From NCBI GenBank assembly GCA_038373865.1, contig JAXGGA010001631.1, positions 62,001 through 126,000 of the forward strand: DNA of 64,000 bases, read 5' to 3'. The DNA is from Uloborus plumipes. Taxonomy: Eukaryota; Arthropoda; Arachnida; Araneae; Uloboridae. Shown piece by piece: positions 12,728-25,469 of this stretch. Numbering within the stretch: the first letter of the stretch is position 1; each line of letters opens with the position of its first letter. Under the pieces are notes generated by a model. That model was given only the letters and a program-made list of their open reading frames with translations, made no database searches and was not told where the DNA came from. Made by a program: the position numbers and the translations under genes.

Positions 12728-13397
12728 GACGTGCAAAAACAGTAATATTATCACGGTGTCATTTCAATGCTTAAGGAACGTGATATTTGACGTGCAAAAA
12801 CAGTAATATTATCACGGTGTCCAAGGGCGTAGCTAGGGGGGTGCAGCCGCACCCCCCTAGATCAGAGCCAATGGGAGGTCACTGTGACCTCCCATTTTAT
12901 TTATTTGACTTTTATGCTAATTTTTGGGAACTTTATATAAACTGCGTTATTATATCTAGTATTGAATACTTTTCAGAAAATGAGAGTAAGCTTGCCTGTT
13001 TTTGAGGAGAAAATTTTTAATTTACCGAATGAAACTCAGAACTTTACTGAATGATTAAAAATTAAATAAATAAAATACAAGAATGCATACTTATCTATGT
13101 CTACCAAAAGAGACGTGAGGCATCACGAAAATAAATAAATTAAAGGAAAAAAAAATAAGAAAAAATAAAATAAAGAAAATCAGCCTTGCAATACTGTCTC
13201 ACTGTTTTCAAATTTCATCAGCCAATTTGTATCGGATAAGAACATTTTGGGAGGTCACAGTGACCTCCTATTGGAGTGCCACTGCTTGCACCCCCCTCAC
13301 GTGAGTCCTGGCTACGCCCTTGACGGTGTCATTTCAGTGCTTAAGGAACGGGATATTTGACGTGCAAATTATCACGGTGTCATTTCAGTGCTTAAGG
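12728..13397 (+). repeat. 61-bp minisatellite interrupted by a hAT MITE
   Basis: The 61-bp unit GACGTGCAAAAACAGTAATA... begins at 12728 and 12789, and after removing the inserted element and its duplicated 8 bp, again at 13359. The third unit is shortened by an internal deletion. The hAT MITE 12822-13322 landed inside unit 2 at ACGGTGTC. Confidence 0.9.
12822..13322 (+). mobile_element. hAT-type MITE, copy 1
   Basis: A 501-bp element with termini CAAGGGCGTAGCTAGG and, reversed from the right, CAAGGGCGTAGCCAGG. An exact 8-bp duplication ACGGTGTC is at 12814-12821 and 13323-13330, diagnostic of hAT-type insertion. GGGAGGTCACAGTGACCTCC palindromes lie near each end. No transposase. A longer relative in opposite orientation is at 18776-19503. 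Confidence 0.95.
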
Positions 13398-13640
13398 AGG
13401 TGCTTAATTTCTCAGAATGGAGGTCGTGAATTGCTGATTTTTAGAAAGGGGGGAGGAATCATATCTGCAGAATTTTTATCCTAAACAACTCTTTCTCCCA
13501 AGATCCTAATGAGATTTGCATGCATTTCAGTAAAAAAACATTATATTCATACTAATAAAATGATATGATTTACGCCCTTAGTCTTTCATAGATGGCGCCT
13601 CCTGCAAAAAAATTTCCTTTTAAAGTATTTTTCTCCCTCG
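13398..13640. other. Intron, nothing recognised
   Basis: Short stretch between the minisatellite and the tRNA-like sequence. No exon seen. Confidence 0.5.
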
Positions 13641-13650
13641 ATAAGATCAA

Positions 13651-13715
13651 GTAGCGTCTAGTGGTTAGTGTGTCCTGCTGGAGTCGCAAGGGACCCGCGT
13701 TCGAATCCCGCGGAA
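13651..13715 (+). repeat. tRNA-like sequence (tRNA pseudogene or SINE head)
   Basis: Contains a pol III A-box-like TAGCGTCTAGTGGTTAG (13652-13668) and a B-box-like CGTTCGAATCC (13698-13708) at tRNA spacing. It resembles the D-arm and T-arm of a tRNA (Asp or Glu type), but the acceptor stem is absent, the anticodon arm does not pair well and the T-stem is distorted. A working tRNA is unlikely. AT-rich sequence follows, as in many tRNA-derived SINE bodies, but a second copy was not found here. Confidence 0.55.
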
Positions 13716-14252
13716 TGAATATATTAAATTCAAAGTAATTAAGCAATCAATAATTAAATTAAATAACTTAATTAAGTAAATAAATAATTAAAACCAAGAT
13801 GGCGACGATCATGGATCAAAAATGGCGGATCAAAAATGACGTCACGGTTAAAACACGTCACGGCCCCGGATACTGGGGTATACGTAGTATACTTTTTTAG
13901 CTGGGGAGCACTGAAAACAAACGTATTTCCAGAACCTAAATATAACCTATCATTCCACGTTCAAAACTGGGACAAAAAAAGGTGGTCAACACCAGATTTC
14001 GACGTGTGATATTACCATCGATCGATGAGACACATGGACGTTGACAACACGTGCTGCGAGAACGTGTTTTGAACGTGCCGGCTGGTGCGCTCTGTACGTG
14101 TTGCAGAACGTTTTTTGAACGCCTTTGTGCTGCTTGGGATGTGGCAGGTATTCAGCAAGAAACACCCAGCCTTTAGTCGAAAATATAAACTCCTCTGACT
14201 GTCGTTCAGGTTTTATATAGTCTGCTGATGTTGAATATAAGTTGTAAATGAG

Positions 14253-15031
14253 TTAGTAAGGCATTACTGACCATTCCTCATGTAGAGCCAATTGTAGCTC
14301 TAGAATCGTTACTGGCAGTAAATTACCCGCTTCCAAGTATCTCCCTAAAAAATTCCAGCGTTCCGTTAGAGTTCTCACTCTCCGACATCTTTTCAACAGT
14401 AACCGTGAGATATTGTGGGTTTTAGTCGTCCTTGAAAAGGAGCTGAAGACCCATAGCACTTCTTAAAAGACGCATGTAAGAATAGAGGACCTCGTTATAA
14501 TAGTGAGCCACACTGATTTAATCTCCAACAAAGATGTGACGGGCTGTAAAACTACCAATCATGATACCTCTTAAAGGGAGAACTCCTTTAATCCGGCAAT
14601 TTTTGATAGCGATTGGTGGTGTTATTAAGTGTTCCCTAATCTCTCCAGATTTATATAAGCTCAGAATAGCCGTCTAAACTAAATTTACCCTCATCCAGAA
14701 AGATTACCAGACCTATGGATTATGTGTCCAATTCAGGAATTTCCGGTACCACATAAAAAACCTTCTTCGATGAGCAGACGATAAAGGTAGACATCGTACA
14801 GCATACGGGCCATCGAACAAATAGACCGCCACTGTGTTGCCTCCTGGTCGCAGTAAGAAGCAATATCAGTTGCTCAATAGTCCGTTGTATGTGTTTTACT
14901 TTGCCTGCTTTATCTGCCGCCAGTTCCTTTTTGCCTGAAGGGCAAATATACTGGCCGTCTGCTGCTGTGGTTGTTTGTGGACAACCACTGCGAACCAGCA
15001 GACCGCTATTCTTACTGTTCTCCAAAGTCAA
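14253..15031 (-). pseudogene. Degenerate Tc1-like transposase remnant
   Basis: Minus-strand fragments recognisably from a Tc1-family transposase but heavily decayed. The upstream part (14720-15031) contains GCPQTTTAADGQYI and LTATRRQHSGGLFVRWPVCC, matching the second helix-turn-helix and linker, with a short deletion between TATRRQ and GGLF. The downstream part (14253-14459) contains RWNFLGRYLEAGNLLPVTIL and LALHEEWSVMPY, matching the C-terminus. The catalytic D and E motifs are not visible. An overlapping minus frame above 15012 (IVEVSQVWLRSSALIIASFL) may be the first helix-turn-helix, displaced by a frameshift. No element ends were identified. Confidence 0.75.
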
Positions 15032-15293
15032 GAAACGATGCTATGATCAATGCCGAGCTCCGCAGCCACACTTGTGACACTTCAACAATCCTTAATCTTT
15101 CCATTGATTCAATCTTAGTTAAAATCGTCCAAAAGTCTAAGAAATACATTGACATTTGACCCTGAGGCAGAATATCGTCGTTGTAAACTGATACATTAAG
15201 CGCCTGCTTACCCAAAGATGCTGAGCTCACACCGCCAAAGTTATTTACCACCCTCCGAAACTCCCTCATCATGTCAACTCCATGTGTTCGCAC

Positions 15294-17279
15294 GTGCTAA
15301 TGAACCTGATCCTTATCAATACCTGACTGGTCTTTTCCCCTGCTCTGCCTTTTCTCTTTGTTGGTATGCTGATTTTTCGTCTTTTTGTTTTTGGAAAACC
15401 AGTGTTGCACACACACACGCGCGCCGATTTTTCTTGCAACAAATGAGCGACACAAAGTATCTTGCTATTTCAAAAAAGTCAACAAAGTTGAAAAAAAAAA
15501 AAACTCACAATAAATCAATAACTCAAACCACATTTCGGTTAGAATAGATATTTTTCATACAAGATCACGAATTGTACATGAAATTGAGACCGCATTTCAC
15601 ATTGTGCAAAACTAATTCAACTGAAAAATATATCTCTTTCAAGGCATGTTAAGTCAATCTTTTGAAATGAATAAACGCCCCAAGCAATGATTTATGACAG
15701 GTTTTTATCACATCTGAAAGGAGTGATGAGTGATGGCTATTCTTGTCCCCGTAAGCGATGAAAAGAATTCTTGAGTGAATCGCGAAATAATTCTGCCCTC
15801 TAGAGCTTACATGAAGACCTTCTGCCGCTATTGTGATGATTAAACTCAGAAATCTTTCATAAATACGTTCATTGCTTTTTCTTAGTAAACAATTCTGCAA
15901 ATAGCAGGAAAAAATGCACTCTTGTTACGTTGATTTGCATTGCATACATAATGTCATTCGAAAATGCAGTCTATATCCTCGAATCTATTAACTACATGAC
16001 ATTTTAAACCACTACTGTTAATTGAGGAAGAAACGATGCCATTCTTGCAATTTGATAAATTAATGTAACAAATTCATAATAATATGGACTCCTGTTTAAT
16101 TTTCATCCAAACATATTGCTTTAAATCAAATATTTTATTAATTTCACAGTGTATAACAAAAAGTAAATTAACACTTCCACGTTTAAAACGTTTTTGTTGT
16201 TAGATTAGCTTTTACATAAATAGCGCTATGACATTTGTAGTTAAGATATAATGAGCAACATAATAATTATTAATAACTAAACTGTGAATAAATAACATTT
16301 AAATATCAAGAAGTGGATTTTATTTATTTTGTTGACTGTTGAAAAATGGCTTAACTAAATTGATAAAAATTGGTAAAATGGGTTTAATTTTAATGCTGGT
16401 AATAAATCTGCCATACTAAAAGGAAGTTGAAATTTGAAACTTTTAAAGTAGAGCTCATTTTAATGTGAAGACGGCCCCAAAACAAAATCTAATAAAAGAA
16501 ACTCAAACCTGCACATCGTTCCTGATAAATTATCTTAGGTATGTTAAATGTAAATATTAGTATTCGAATAAGACAGGTATGGTACTAAGTTACGATACTA
16601 AAAATAATTGTATAGCCTCTTTTATGAAAAATGGTCTAAAATAGTAGCCAGATGCAGACAAAAGTTTCTAATAGTTTCCCAAAAAATAATAAAACAGCGT
16701 TTTCATAATAACCCAGTAGTACTTGAATAAATCTTCCGGAAAGTATTCTTACGACATTTACGTGAATTTTCGACTTTTTTTCCTCAAAAAAAAAAAAAAA
16801 AAAAAAGAAGTTTTTACTCCTTTTAGTTTAGAAGACGTTTTTGCCTACATTTTGGCTAAAATAGTCACTTTTTGTCCAAAATAGTTTCTTAAGTCACTTT
16901 TTAGTCGCCGAAGCCAGCATTGAAACAAAGAGTTTTTCCCCCATTAGGGGAGACGAACTTACAATATTTTTTGAAATTCAAAGTTTTAGGTCCTAAACCC
17001 AACTTTACGATAATAACGTGAAAAACAGAAATATTTCCTAACACTTCCAGTAAAATATTTTCTAACCACAATAAATATTGCTTAAATAGGCGGAACTGGA
17101 TAGTGACAGCAAATTTTAATAGTTAAGAACCTACTAAGTAAACACTAGTTTATCCCCAAAGGCAATTTCAGTACTCAAGCTCAAATAAATGTTAACGCAA
17201 AATGGAAGAAGAATACGTGTGCCAGTTTTAGTGACTAATAAAAAAGGCTACACCTTTAAATGTGGTAAGAATGTTTATA
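15294..17279. other. Intron, nothing recognised
   Basis: AT-rich DNA with a short CA/CG dinucleotide stretch at about 15408 and an A-run at about 16789. No exon, RNA gene or terminal repeat pair seen. Confidence 0.55.
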
Positions 17280-17747
17280 CAGTCGAACCCCTCTATAGCG
17301 AACCCGGGATATAGCGAACCCCCGGTTATAGCGAACCTTTTCATTGGTCCGATCTAAAACTCTGTGTCAGTAATGTAGCTTTGTACGCTTATAACGATCC
17401 ACAAAGCCTAAAAAATCGGCTATAACGATCCTAAAAAAGTGGTGAAACCCAATTCTCACTTTGCAAGAAATTTTCCCTCTCAAAATCTATTCTCACCAGC
17501 GTTTCTGCTAATGAAAAAACAAACGGTTGTAAGAAATTGCAAAAAGTAAATAAAGAGAAACTGTGGACAGTTTTTTTTTGTGAATGAAAACATTTACAAA
17601 ATGAAGACATATGCAATTATGATGTTCATTATTATAGCATATTACCGAATTCCAACTATTTTTCGGAAATTCGGATATAGCGAACCCTCGGTTATAACGA
17701 TCACTCAAGTCGGTCCGTTGAGGGTTCGTTATAGCGGGGTTTGACTG
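17280..17747. mobile_element. Tigger/pogo-type MITE
   Basis: A 468-bp element with ends CAGTCGAACCCCTCTATAGC and, reversed from the right, CAGTCAAACCCCGCTATAAC, flanked by TA at 17278-17279 and 17748-17749. Subterminal copies of ATAGCGAACC and GGTTATA follow each end. CAGT ends with TA duplication fit the pogo/Tigger branch of Tc1/mariner. No transposase. Confidence 0.88.
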
Positions 17748-18775
17748 TATAATAAATTAATTCCAATAAAACAACACACATAGAGAAACACTTTCTGTAA
17801 TATCATAACATATTTCTTGTTAAACATCTCGCTATCAGAATGACGCTCATTTGTACATTTTATAAGATAAACTATATTTTAACAAAACAAATTGTATCTC
17901 ATCTGAGAAGTCAACGCTTAAAATGGGTAGTTAACTTGACTGGTTAGGGGTGCTGGATCAATAAAAACAAATGCATAAATTCTTATTTTAAGACGGCTAA
18001 GTAAACACGCAATATGTTTTGCTTACATGTAAAAACGACTATTTACTGCAACGACATGTTTTTACATTAAAAGATTTAAATTTTTCCCTGTCATACATTA
18101 AAAAACAAAAATATAGTGTAACACGAACTTAAGACAGCAGAAAAATATGCAGAATATCGGTTTTAGTTTGAACATACAAATTGACTAAAATTAGAAGGGT
18201 AATTTTTTGACTACCATAGCATGATAAGCACTTCTTTGCAATAAAATTTGAATAATGATATGAATGACGAACTTAGGTGAAACATAAACAGTCAAAAAAT
18301 TACAGAAAATTGCTATTTCAAAGTTATGGTGAAATGCCTTCATTAGTACCTACGCAAAACAGCGAAGTTGCCTGTCGCAACCATCCCAATAAAACTTCAT
18401 TCTAACTGCTGCTTTTTTTCGGCAAATAATTGCATCAATAAAGGTGTTCTTGCAACCCGAAGCAAGTCTACGACACATTTTGCAATTCATGATACAAAAC
18501 TTAGATTTTTCACTAATTCGATTTTTAGTGAGTGGGGAAAAAAAAAACTTAAGTAAATTAAGGACCAGTGCTCATAGTGAAAAATAAGTAGGATAAATCG
18601 GAACAGTTGGAAACAAAATTTCAATCTTTTAACTATAAATGCTTCCTTTTTTCTTGGATGAATTGAGAGAGAAAATTCTGTGAATTGCATCTGAGATCTC
18701 CCTGGGAGTAAGTCTGGTAGAAAAATTCGACTTCATGGCTATTTGCTAGAAAATGAAATACTGATTCCATTCACA

Positions 18776-19503
18776 CAAGGGCGTAGCCAGGACTCACGTT
18801 AGGGGCGTGCAAGCAGTGGCACCCCAATAAGAGGTCACTGTGACCTCCCAAAAAGTTCTTATCCGATACAAATTGGCTGATGAAATTTGAAAACAGTGAG
18901 ACAGTATTGCAAGGCTGAACTTCTTTATTTTATTTATTATTTTTATTTTTTTTCTTTAATTAATTAATGTATTTATTTTCGTGATGCCTCACGTCTCTTT
19001 TGGTAGACATAGATAAGTATGCATTCTTGTATTTCATTTCTTTATTTTTTTAATCATTCGGTAAATTAAAAATTTTCCCCTCAAAAGCAGGCAAGCTTAC
19101 TATCATTTTCTGAAAAGTAATCAATACTAGATATAATAACGCAGTTTATATAAAGTTCCCAAAAATTAGCATAAAAGCCAAATTTTTCAATAAAAACAAA
19201 GAAAAAAAAGTGCTTGAAATTCTATTTGTACAAAAAAGAAACAAATTATGAACTCAAAGAAACTATACTTTATTCAGTCATGCACACCTTAAACCAATGG
19301 ATGGTATAAAATCTTTCTAAAAGAACAAAACAGTAGTTTTGTAGTAACATGCTGGTGACCAGCATGTTACAATGAAAAGCATGAAAGGGGACAAAATCGT
19401 TTGTCAAAAAAATAAATAAAATGGGAGGTCACAGTGACCTCCCATTGGCTCTGATCTAGGGGGTGCAGCTGCACCCCCCTGCACCCCCCTAGCTACGCCC
19501 TTG
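18776..19503 (-). mobile_element. hAT-type MITE, copy 2 (longer, reversed)
   Basis: A 728-bp relative of 12822-13322 in opposite orientation: it starts with the CAAGGGCGTAGCCAGG end and finishes with CCTAGCTACGCCCTTG. The 8-bp duplication is CATTCACA / CATTCGCA (18768-18775, 19504-19511), one mismatch. About 230 bp extra lies towards the right, so the copies differ by an internal deletion or insertion. Confidence 0.93.
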
Positions 19504-19511
19504 CATTCGCA

Positions 19512-20585
19512 ACCAAATATTTGTATTGAAATAGCACAGAAACCACTTACTTCGATTTTGCAGATCTGCTGGAGGGAAAATGCAAGATTACAAAACTTTC
19601 GGTTAGCTAATTTTTGTCACAGTGTCATCTGAAAATATTGATGACACCTACCAAGCCACGGCCAAAACATTCGTTATGGCATCCACAGATTTGAGTTTTA
19701 CTCTTGTTTGGGAACGTCAGTCTGGAATAGCCTCGGTTTTAAATGTTGCCTTAGTCAAGCTATGAGGGGGGTAATTTTTAAGACATTATCTGCTCAGTTT
19801 TTTTTTTTTTTTTTTTTTTGAAACACGCAGAATATTCTCTCTGAGATACCTAATCGTCACAAATAGTTTAGTTTTTAAAATGACCAGAATATGGTTATTA
19901 AAACCATTTACTTCATGATGTCTCTTGAAAACTTTACTGAAACCTCTTTTTATACCGATTAACGATCATTTTACAACAAATTTGAAGTTAGATTTTAAAA
20001 AAAATGATGTAATTACACGTGAAGTTGTACATGGATACATTAGGGAAAAGAACGAATGCTGACAAAATGTTTAATTCAGCTTTAAAACAATGTGCATCTA
20101 GTGTTGAGAGTTGTATTGACTCACAGCTACTCATCGGTATCAGTACATGTTCGTTTTCTCTTCCGGGATGCGTAGCTAAGCAGCCGCGTTTGTAAATAGA
20201 CATAGTCCGTCTCACTATGGTAGGCATTCGACAAATAATGAAAATCACCCATTTTATATGCATGCCACTCGCAAAATAGTAAACATTGATGCATCACGAA
20301 AAAAACTTGTTTTAACAATGTTTGATTAAAACAACTTTGGCTTCTTTTGTTTTTAATCAATTTTTAAACATATTTGTCTGAAGGCATATGCCAATAATCG
20401 TGAGTTGGATGGAATACAGCTTTAATTCCACCAGAATCTTCGGTAGTCTATGTGAAACATAGCACTGAATGGAACCATAATTTTATAGGAAGACAAAAGT
20501 CCACAACACATAATTAAAAATACTATCGATCACAAAATTAAAATAATTTGAACTCTTCACAAAAGAAAGTGATAACACTATTTAC
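19512..20585. other. Intron, nothing recognised
   Basis: Downstream intron of the AGAP exon at 20586. Holds a 22-base T run at about 19798. No coding exon seen. Confidence 0.55.
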
Positions 20586-20727
20586 CTTGAGTTCCAACCA
20601 AGATTAAAGGCACCTCGCCGGGACTTCGATAATGCGACATCTTCGTGTAATAATTGTAGATGGCATTAAAGGACGCTTCATTTTCGAGGCTGAACACATA
20701 TATCACTGCATCCACCCAACAGCTAAA
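20586..20727 (-). CDS. AGAP1: AGAP exon: GTPase segment ending VGTQ (G4 region)
   Basis: A 142-nt minus-strand exon reading [20 protein letters not shown], then a segment containing [20 protein letters not shown], and ending VGTQ. This is the central AGAP GTPase fold: WVDAV.VFSLE is the strand after switch II, and VGTQ[D] is the family's variant of the NKxD guanine-specificity motif. The acceptor is TTTCTTTAACAG, ending at 20728, and the donor is GTAAAT from 20585. The exon ends with the first base of a split codon (G, expected aspartate). The next exon, expected to begin with the rest of that codon and continue the domain, was not found between 1 and 20585, so the following intron probably exceeds 20 kb. 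Confidence 0.95.
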
Positions 20728-23700
20728 CTGTTAAAGAAACCAAAAATACATACCATTAGTACTTAGGTTTCGATTTTCGCAAGTTCAAAGGAAAATTAAG
20801 GACACTAAAAAAGGAAAGAACGAACGAAGGAAAAGATTAAAAGTTTATCTGTGTACAGATAGAGCCGGAAAATCGAATAGATTGCTTTTAAAAACCAAAG
20901 AAAATAAAAAAAAACTACATGCACGTAACACTGGTATGAATTGTAAAATATAACGGCGAGCCCTCAAAACTCAAAAAAATATACGAAAAGTTCACATCCG
21001 TAATATCTGAAACGTAAAAAAATAACAGATTGCCTACAAAGAACTAAGAAAATACAAAATTTTAAAATCTATAACGAAAGGAATGGAGAAAATATAGATT
21101 CTCTACAAGGCAGTAGATGATTTTGATGTCAGGGTTTGTTCCATATTTATAAAGTTAGTCCCAATTTGAGAATTTCATTTTCATTTCGAAAAATAATTCA
21201 CTACATATTAGATTCGGTGACTTGCATTCTCCGAAATTGATCATTAAATTCAACTTTAAAGGAATACATTTTGCAATCAATGACGATTCACAATTTAAAA
21301 GAAAAGTTAGACCAATTAAAAAAAAAAAGAAAAAAAAAACAGACCCATGGTCCCTACATTAAAAAATCATGTTTTCCTACTATGTTCAATATAGTTTATT
21401 GTTACTTATTTTCATTATCACTATTATTATTATTGTTATTTAGACAACAATTAAAAATCAAATCATTCATGAAACTGCCAAAAGCTGGCAGTAAATCGTA
21501 CACCAAATTTCGCAGTACCATGATAATTTGTTAAATGTGTCGACATTTACGTTCATGTTTACAAAATGTTAATAATATCTTCAATATAGTATGAACAACT
21601 CAAAAATGGAAGTACCGGTATGTTTAATGACAAAAAAAAGTCTTAAAACAAAAAGTTTATTTATAATTTAAGTGCAAGTGTAAAGTAAACCAACAATTAT
21701 TATTCAAAGAAAACTTTTATTATCTGCCAAAAAAGTTACAGCGAGAGAGACTTTTGAGCGCAAACATCAATGGCATAAAAGAAAATCAACAACATGAGTG
21801 GCATTGAATTTAAACTTAGAAATTATTGATTACTTATATAGGGATCGACTAATTGTGACCTAATTTATTGAGTAATGTGTAAAACTAATGGTTTTATACT
21901 TTTTATACATACGTAATTATCCATATTGGAAATGAAACATGTAATGAGCAGACTTTGAAACAAAAAGTATCCAACATTCATATAATTTATTTTCTCAATC
22001 TCCGCGAAGTTCTTAATTAGGTTCCTTGATGAAGGTGATACGTGTTACAATATTTCTGCTAAAATTTACTAGATTTCCTAATTTTACAATATACAATCGA
22101 AAATATACATAAATGAATAAAATAAAAGAATTGAAATATTTTTTTTTAATCAGCAGTTATAAAGGCATGTTTTTTTTCGTTTTGAAGAACCTTTTCTTTT
22201 TGATACAATCAAACTCGAAATATTCCAACTCTCAAAAGCAACACTTGTAAATAAAATAGTATAAAAGTTAACTTCTCAGCGATGAATCGTATTAGCAGCT
22301 GTTAGGTACGTATCCAATCAAAGCCAAGATAATATTTTCTCAGTCGAAAATCATAACTAACCATCGATTTTCATTCAGTTTTGACTCTATCGCGTGACCA
22401 TAATAATTAGTTCCTATGTTACTTTCGCCAAACATGTCCTACTAATCTAAATGACAAAAGTATCAAAGGTTGCTTTTTCTTTCTTTCCTTCACTCTTTTT
22501 TATTTTTTGAAAGATTCCCTTAAACCAAATATGTGGGTAAGCAAATATTTTGCAATAATTTTTGCAAAATTTTTGCTCTTTAACCAACTCATGATAGCTT
22601 AGCTATAAGATGCATTTAATTCAACTAAAAAAAAACAATAGAAAACTGACTGCACCTACCAGTTTAGCAAATATATGAGAAAAAAACCACAAAAAAAAAC
22701 AATATTTCAAAAATTACTATACAAAAATAAAACAGGTGAATAATTTGAAATATTTGTCATCAATTAAGAAAATATAAGTCGCACTGCTGTACTTTCAGGA
22801 AAGCTTACGTATTAAATTCAAAATACAATTGAAAAATAAAATAAATAAAAATATATTTTTTTTACTCTCTCTCTCTCTTTTTCAAGAGAGAAAAATACAT
22901 TCATCAAGAACTTCAAAACAAAACTTCGAAATGAAAATTTAATTTCATACTTGCTCTATACTTTACACTTGGGAATGAATGCATTTAAAAAGGTGACATT
23001 CAAAATCTGAACTTAATTTCCCTAGAGTAATTCCCTGATTACTTTAACTACTTAAATGACACTTTTAATTAATTTATACATTAATTTTTATTACTAGACT
23101 GTTCAAAATTGAATTTCATCATATTCTATCATGAAACAGTTGTTTAAGATAACAAAAAGCAGTTTTTAATTAATCATACAAATTAATCTCTAAAATTTCG
23201 ATGTCAAATTACAAAATGCAGTAAAAATTTGAAAGAAAATCAAATTAAACCGACATGTAATTATTTTCAACAAATACTAAAAAATATATTTTACTCAATT
23301 ACATGTAAAATTTTAAGCGTACACCTGAAATATCCTGGTGAAGGACGCTTGAACAAGATACTTTTGGTATAAAAAAATGAAATTTGGAAAGTGCCTCTAA
23401 AATTATTGGGGGACTAAGACCGACACCGATTGACACATATTTCCTCCAGCTTATGCTCCTACTTTTTTTTTTTTTAATTTGACTCCATCGTCCCGCAATT
23501 TGGCCCTTTTTAATGGAATTAAAAATTATTTTCATTCCTACGTATTTTCATCTCATTACTTACGAAAGTCGCAAGGACATATCGCGCACTGAGAATAAAA
23601 TGGGCACATCTTTACTGAAGCAAATACACCCGCAGCTCGATCATGACATCTTGAGACCGCAGTTTCGTCCTTATTTTAGACGCCTCAGTCAGGAATAGGC

Positions 23701-25469
23701 AATAATCGAGCTGAAGGCAGCTATCCTCTTGTTGTAGCCAAAATCTTTAATGCTAATCCAATTCAAAAAGTGCCTCTTTCATTCTCGGTGTGCAATATAT
23801 ATAATAAAGAAGTGGTTGTGCGTATAAATATAGAAAAGCAGCAGCTTAAATTGTCAGGAATAATAAAAATAATTTTGTCATTATTTCAAAAATAACTCTG
23901 AAACACTTTTTTTAAAAATAAGTCATACAGTGAATGAGGAAAAAAAAACAACGATTCTATAAACAAAAAAAGAACATAACAGCGACGCAGTTACGACCAA
24001 AAAACTTACATATCAATAAATTGCAGTTCATCAAGAATAAGAAAATAAGACAAAAGACAAGAATGAAACTTCTCATCGATCCTATTTCACGGGGGGAAAA
24101 ATACTAAAAAGCAAAAATCTGAAACTTAAGCAGCATTTTAGCAAAGAACTATTTTCGAAATAAAAGCACATCGCACAAGAGGGTTCGTTCTCTACTCATT
24201 TTAATTTTTGGAAAACATTTCTTTCGACGGCCATTTTCCAGAAGAACGTAAAACACACTATCTACTTTCGCGTGAACTAAAGAGCATGCACGAGAAGAAT
24301 TCATTTGCAGCAAGCAAAACGAAATCAATGCCCGGGAAAAAGCCGTTTTCTTTCATTACGTTAGATAACACTTTACGCGATGGAAAGAAAGAACTTGCTT
24401 CCATTTTTGGTTACACTTCTTCTTTATCTTTACTTTTTACTCGCATGAAATGTATGCATGCCATGGGGTAAAAATAAACGTATGTCCATTTGGAAAAGAA
24501 GTTTTTCGAAAATGAAATTCAGCAAGCAAACATAAATGTCCATAAGTGTCATCAATCAATATTCGTTATAATGATTAAAAAGAAATACATTATGACGAAT
24601 GCAAAAAAATAGAAAAAAGGATGTTGTATCTTCTTTCTTCTCTTGTTCGGTGACTTATTTTCAAAAGCTTGCAAGCTGGGCAGTTTAATATAGTACTTTT
24701 ACAACAGTCGTGGAGAAAGACATTTGGGGAAATTATTCTATTGTTTTCAGTCCGTATATAATATAAGTTTCGAAATGATTTTTCATTATCTTTACGGTGA
24801 ATCGCTAGACCAGAAGGATTTGAAATTATTTTCGAGTTATCTTTCTGTATTTTTTTTTTTTTTTTTTTTTTTAACATGTGCATTTTCCCCCGGAATAGTG
24901 GTGTGGTTGGCAAGTAGTTTACCTCTTTTCGAAATTACCCTTCAATTTGAATAATTAGAGGGGTTTTTTTTGGGGGGGGGTCTATGAGACGATTTTCAAT
25001 AAAAGAAAATAGTATGAAATAAATCTCTAGCTCTTTCTGAGAAATAATGATACATTCGATTTCATCAAAACTTTTCTGCACCCTAAGCTGCTATGATTCA
25101 CTCTGCAAATATTAAAATGTACATACATTCCAGGCTCCAAATAATTCAAAAAATTCACCCCGTCCAGAACGAAAATTTGGATTCAAATTTGTATGTTTCA
25201 ATCTTCTAACAATTCATCAAATTTTCAAAAAAAAAAAAAAAAAGTGTGAAACTCACACAGTATAAACTTTTACAAGATGTTTTCGTTAAATTTGTAAGAA
25301 TTGTTTCACGACTCATTCGAATTTACAAAATCCATGGCAACTTACTTGATTATTTCAAAGTGGAAAAACTGTACAACATACAAGTTAACTTCGTGCAGAA
25401 ATATATTTTTAGAGCTCATCATGAATAAGTATCAACTATTTCCATCAACTATGTTATTAATATCATGAT
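20728..25469. other. Intron, nothing recognised
   Basis: First 4.7 kb of the 27-kb AGAP intron (minus-strand numbering runs right to left). AT-rich with A and T runs. Open frames up to 107 codons (for example 24208-24471) show no family motif and no matching splice sites. No paired terminal repeats found. Confidence 0.55.

Noticed and set aside
13651..13715. Functional tRNA gene
   Set aside because: A- and B-box-like motifs are present, but there is no acceptor stem and the anticodon and T arms do not fold properly.
24208..24471. 87-codon plus-strand frame
   Set aside because: No recognisable motif, wrong strand for the host gene and no supporting splice signals.
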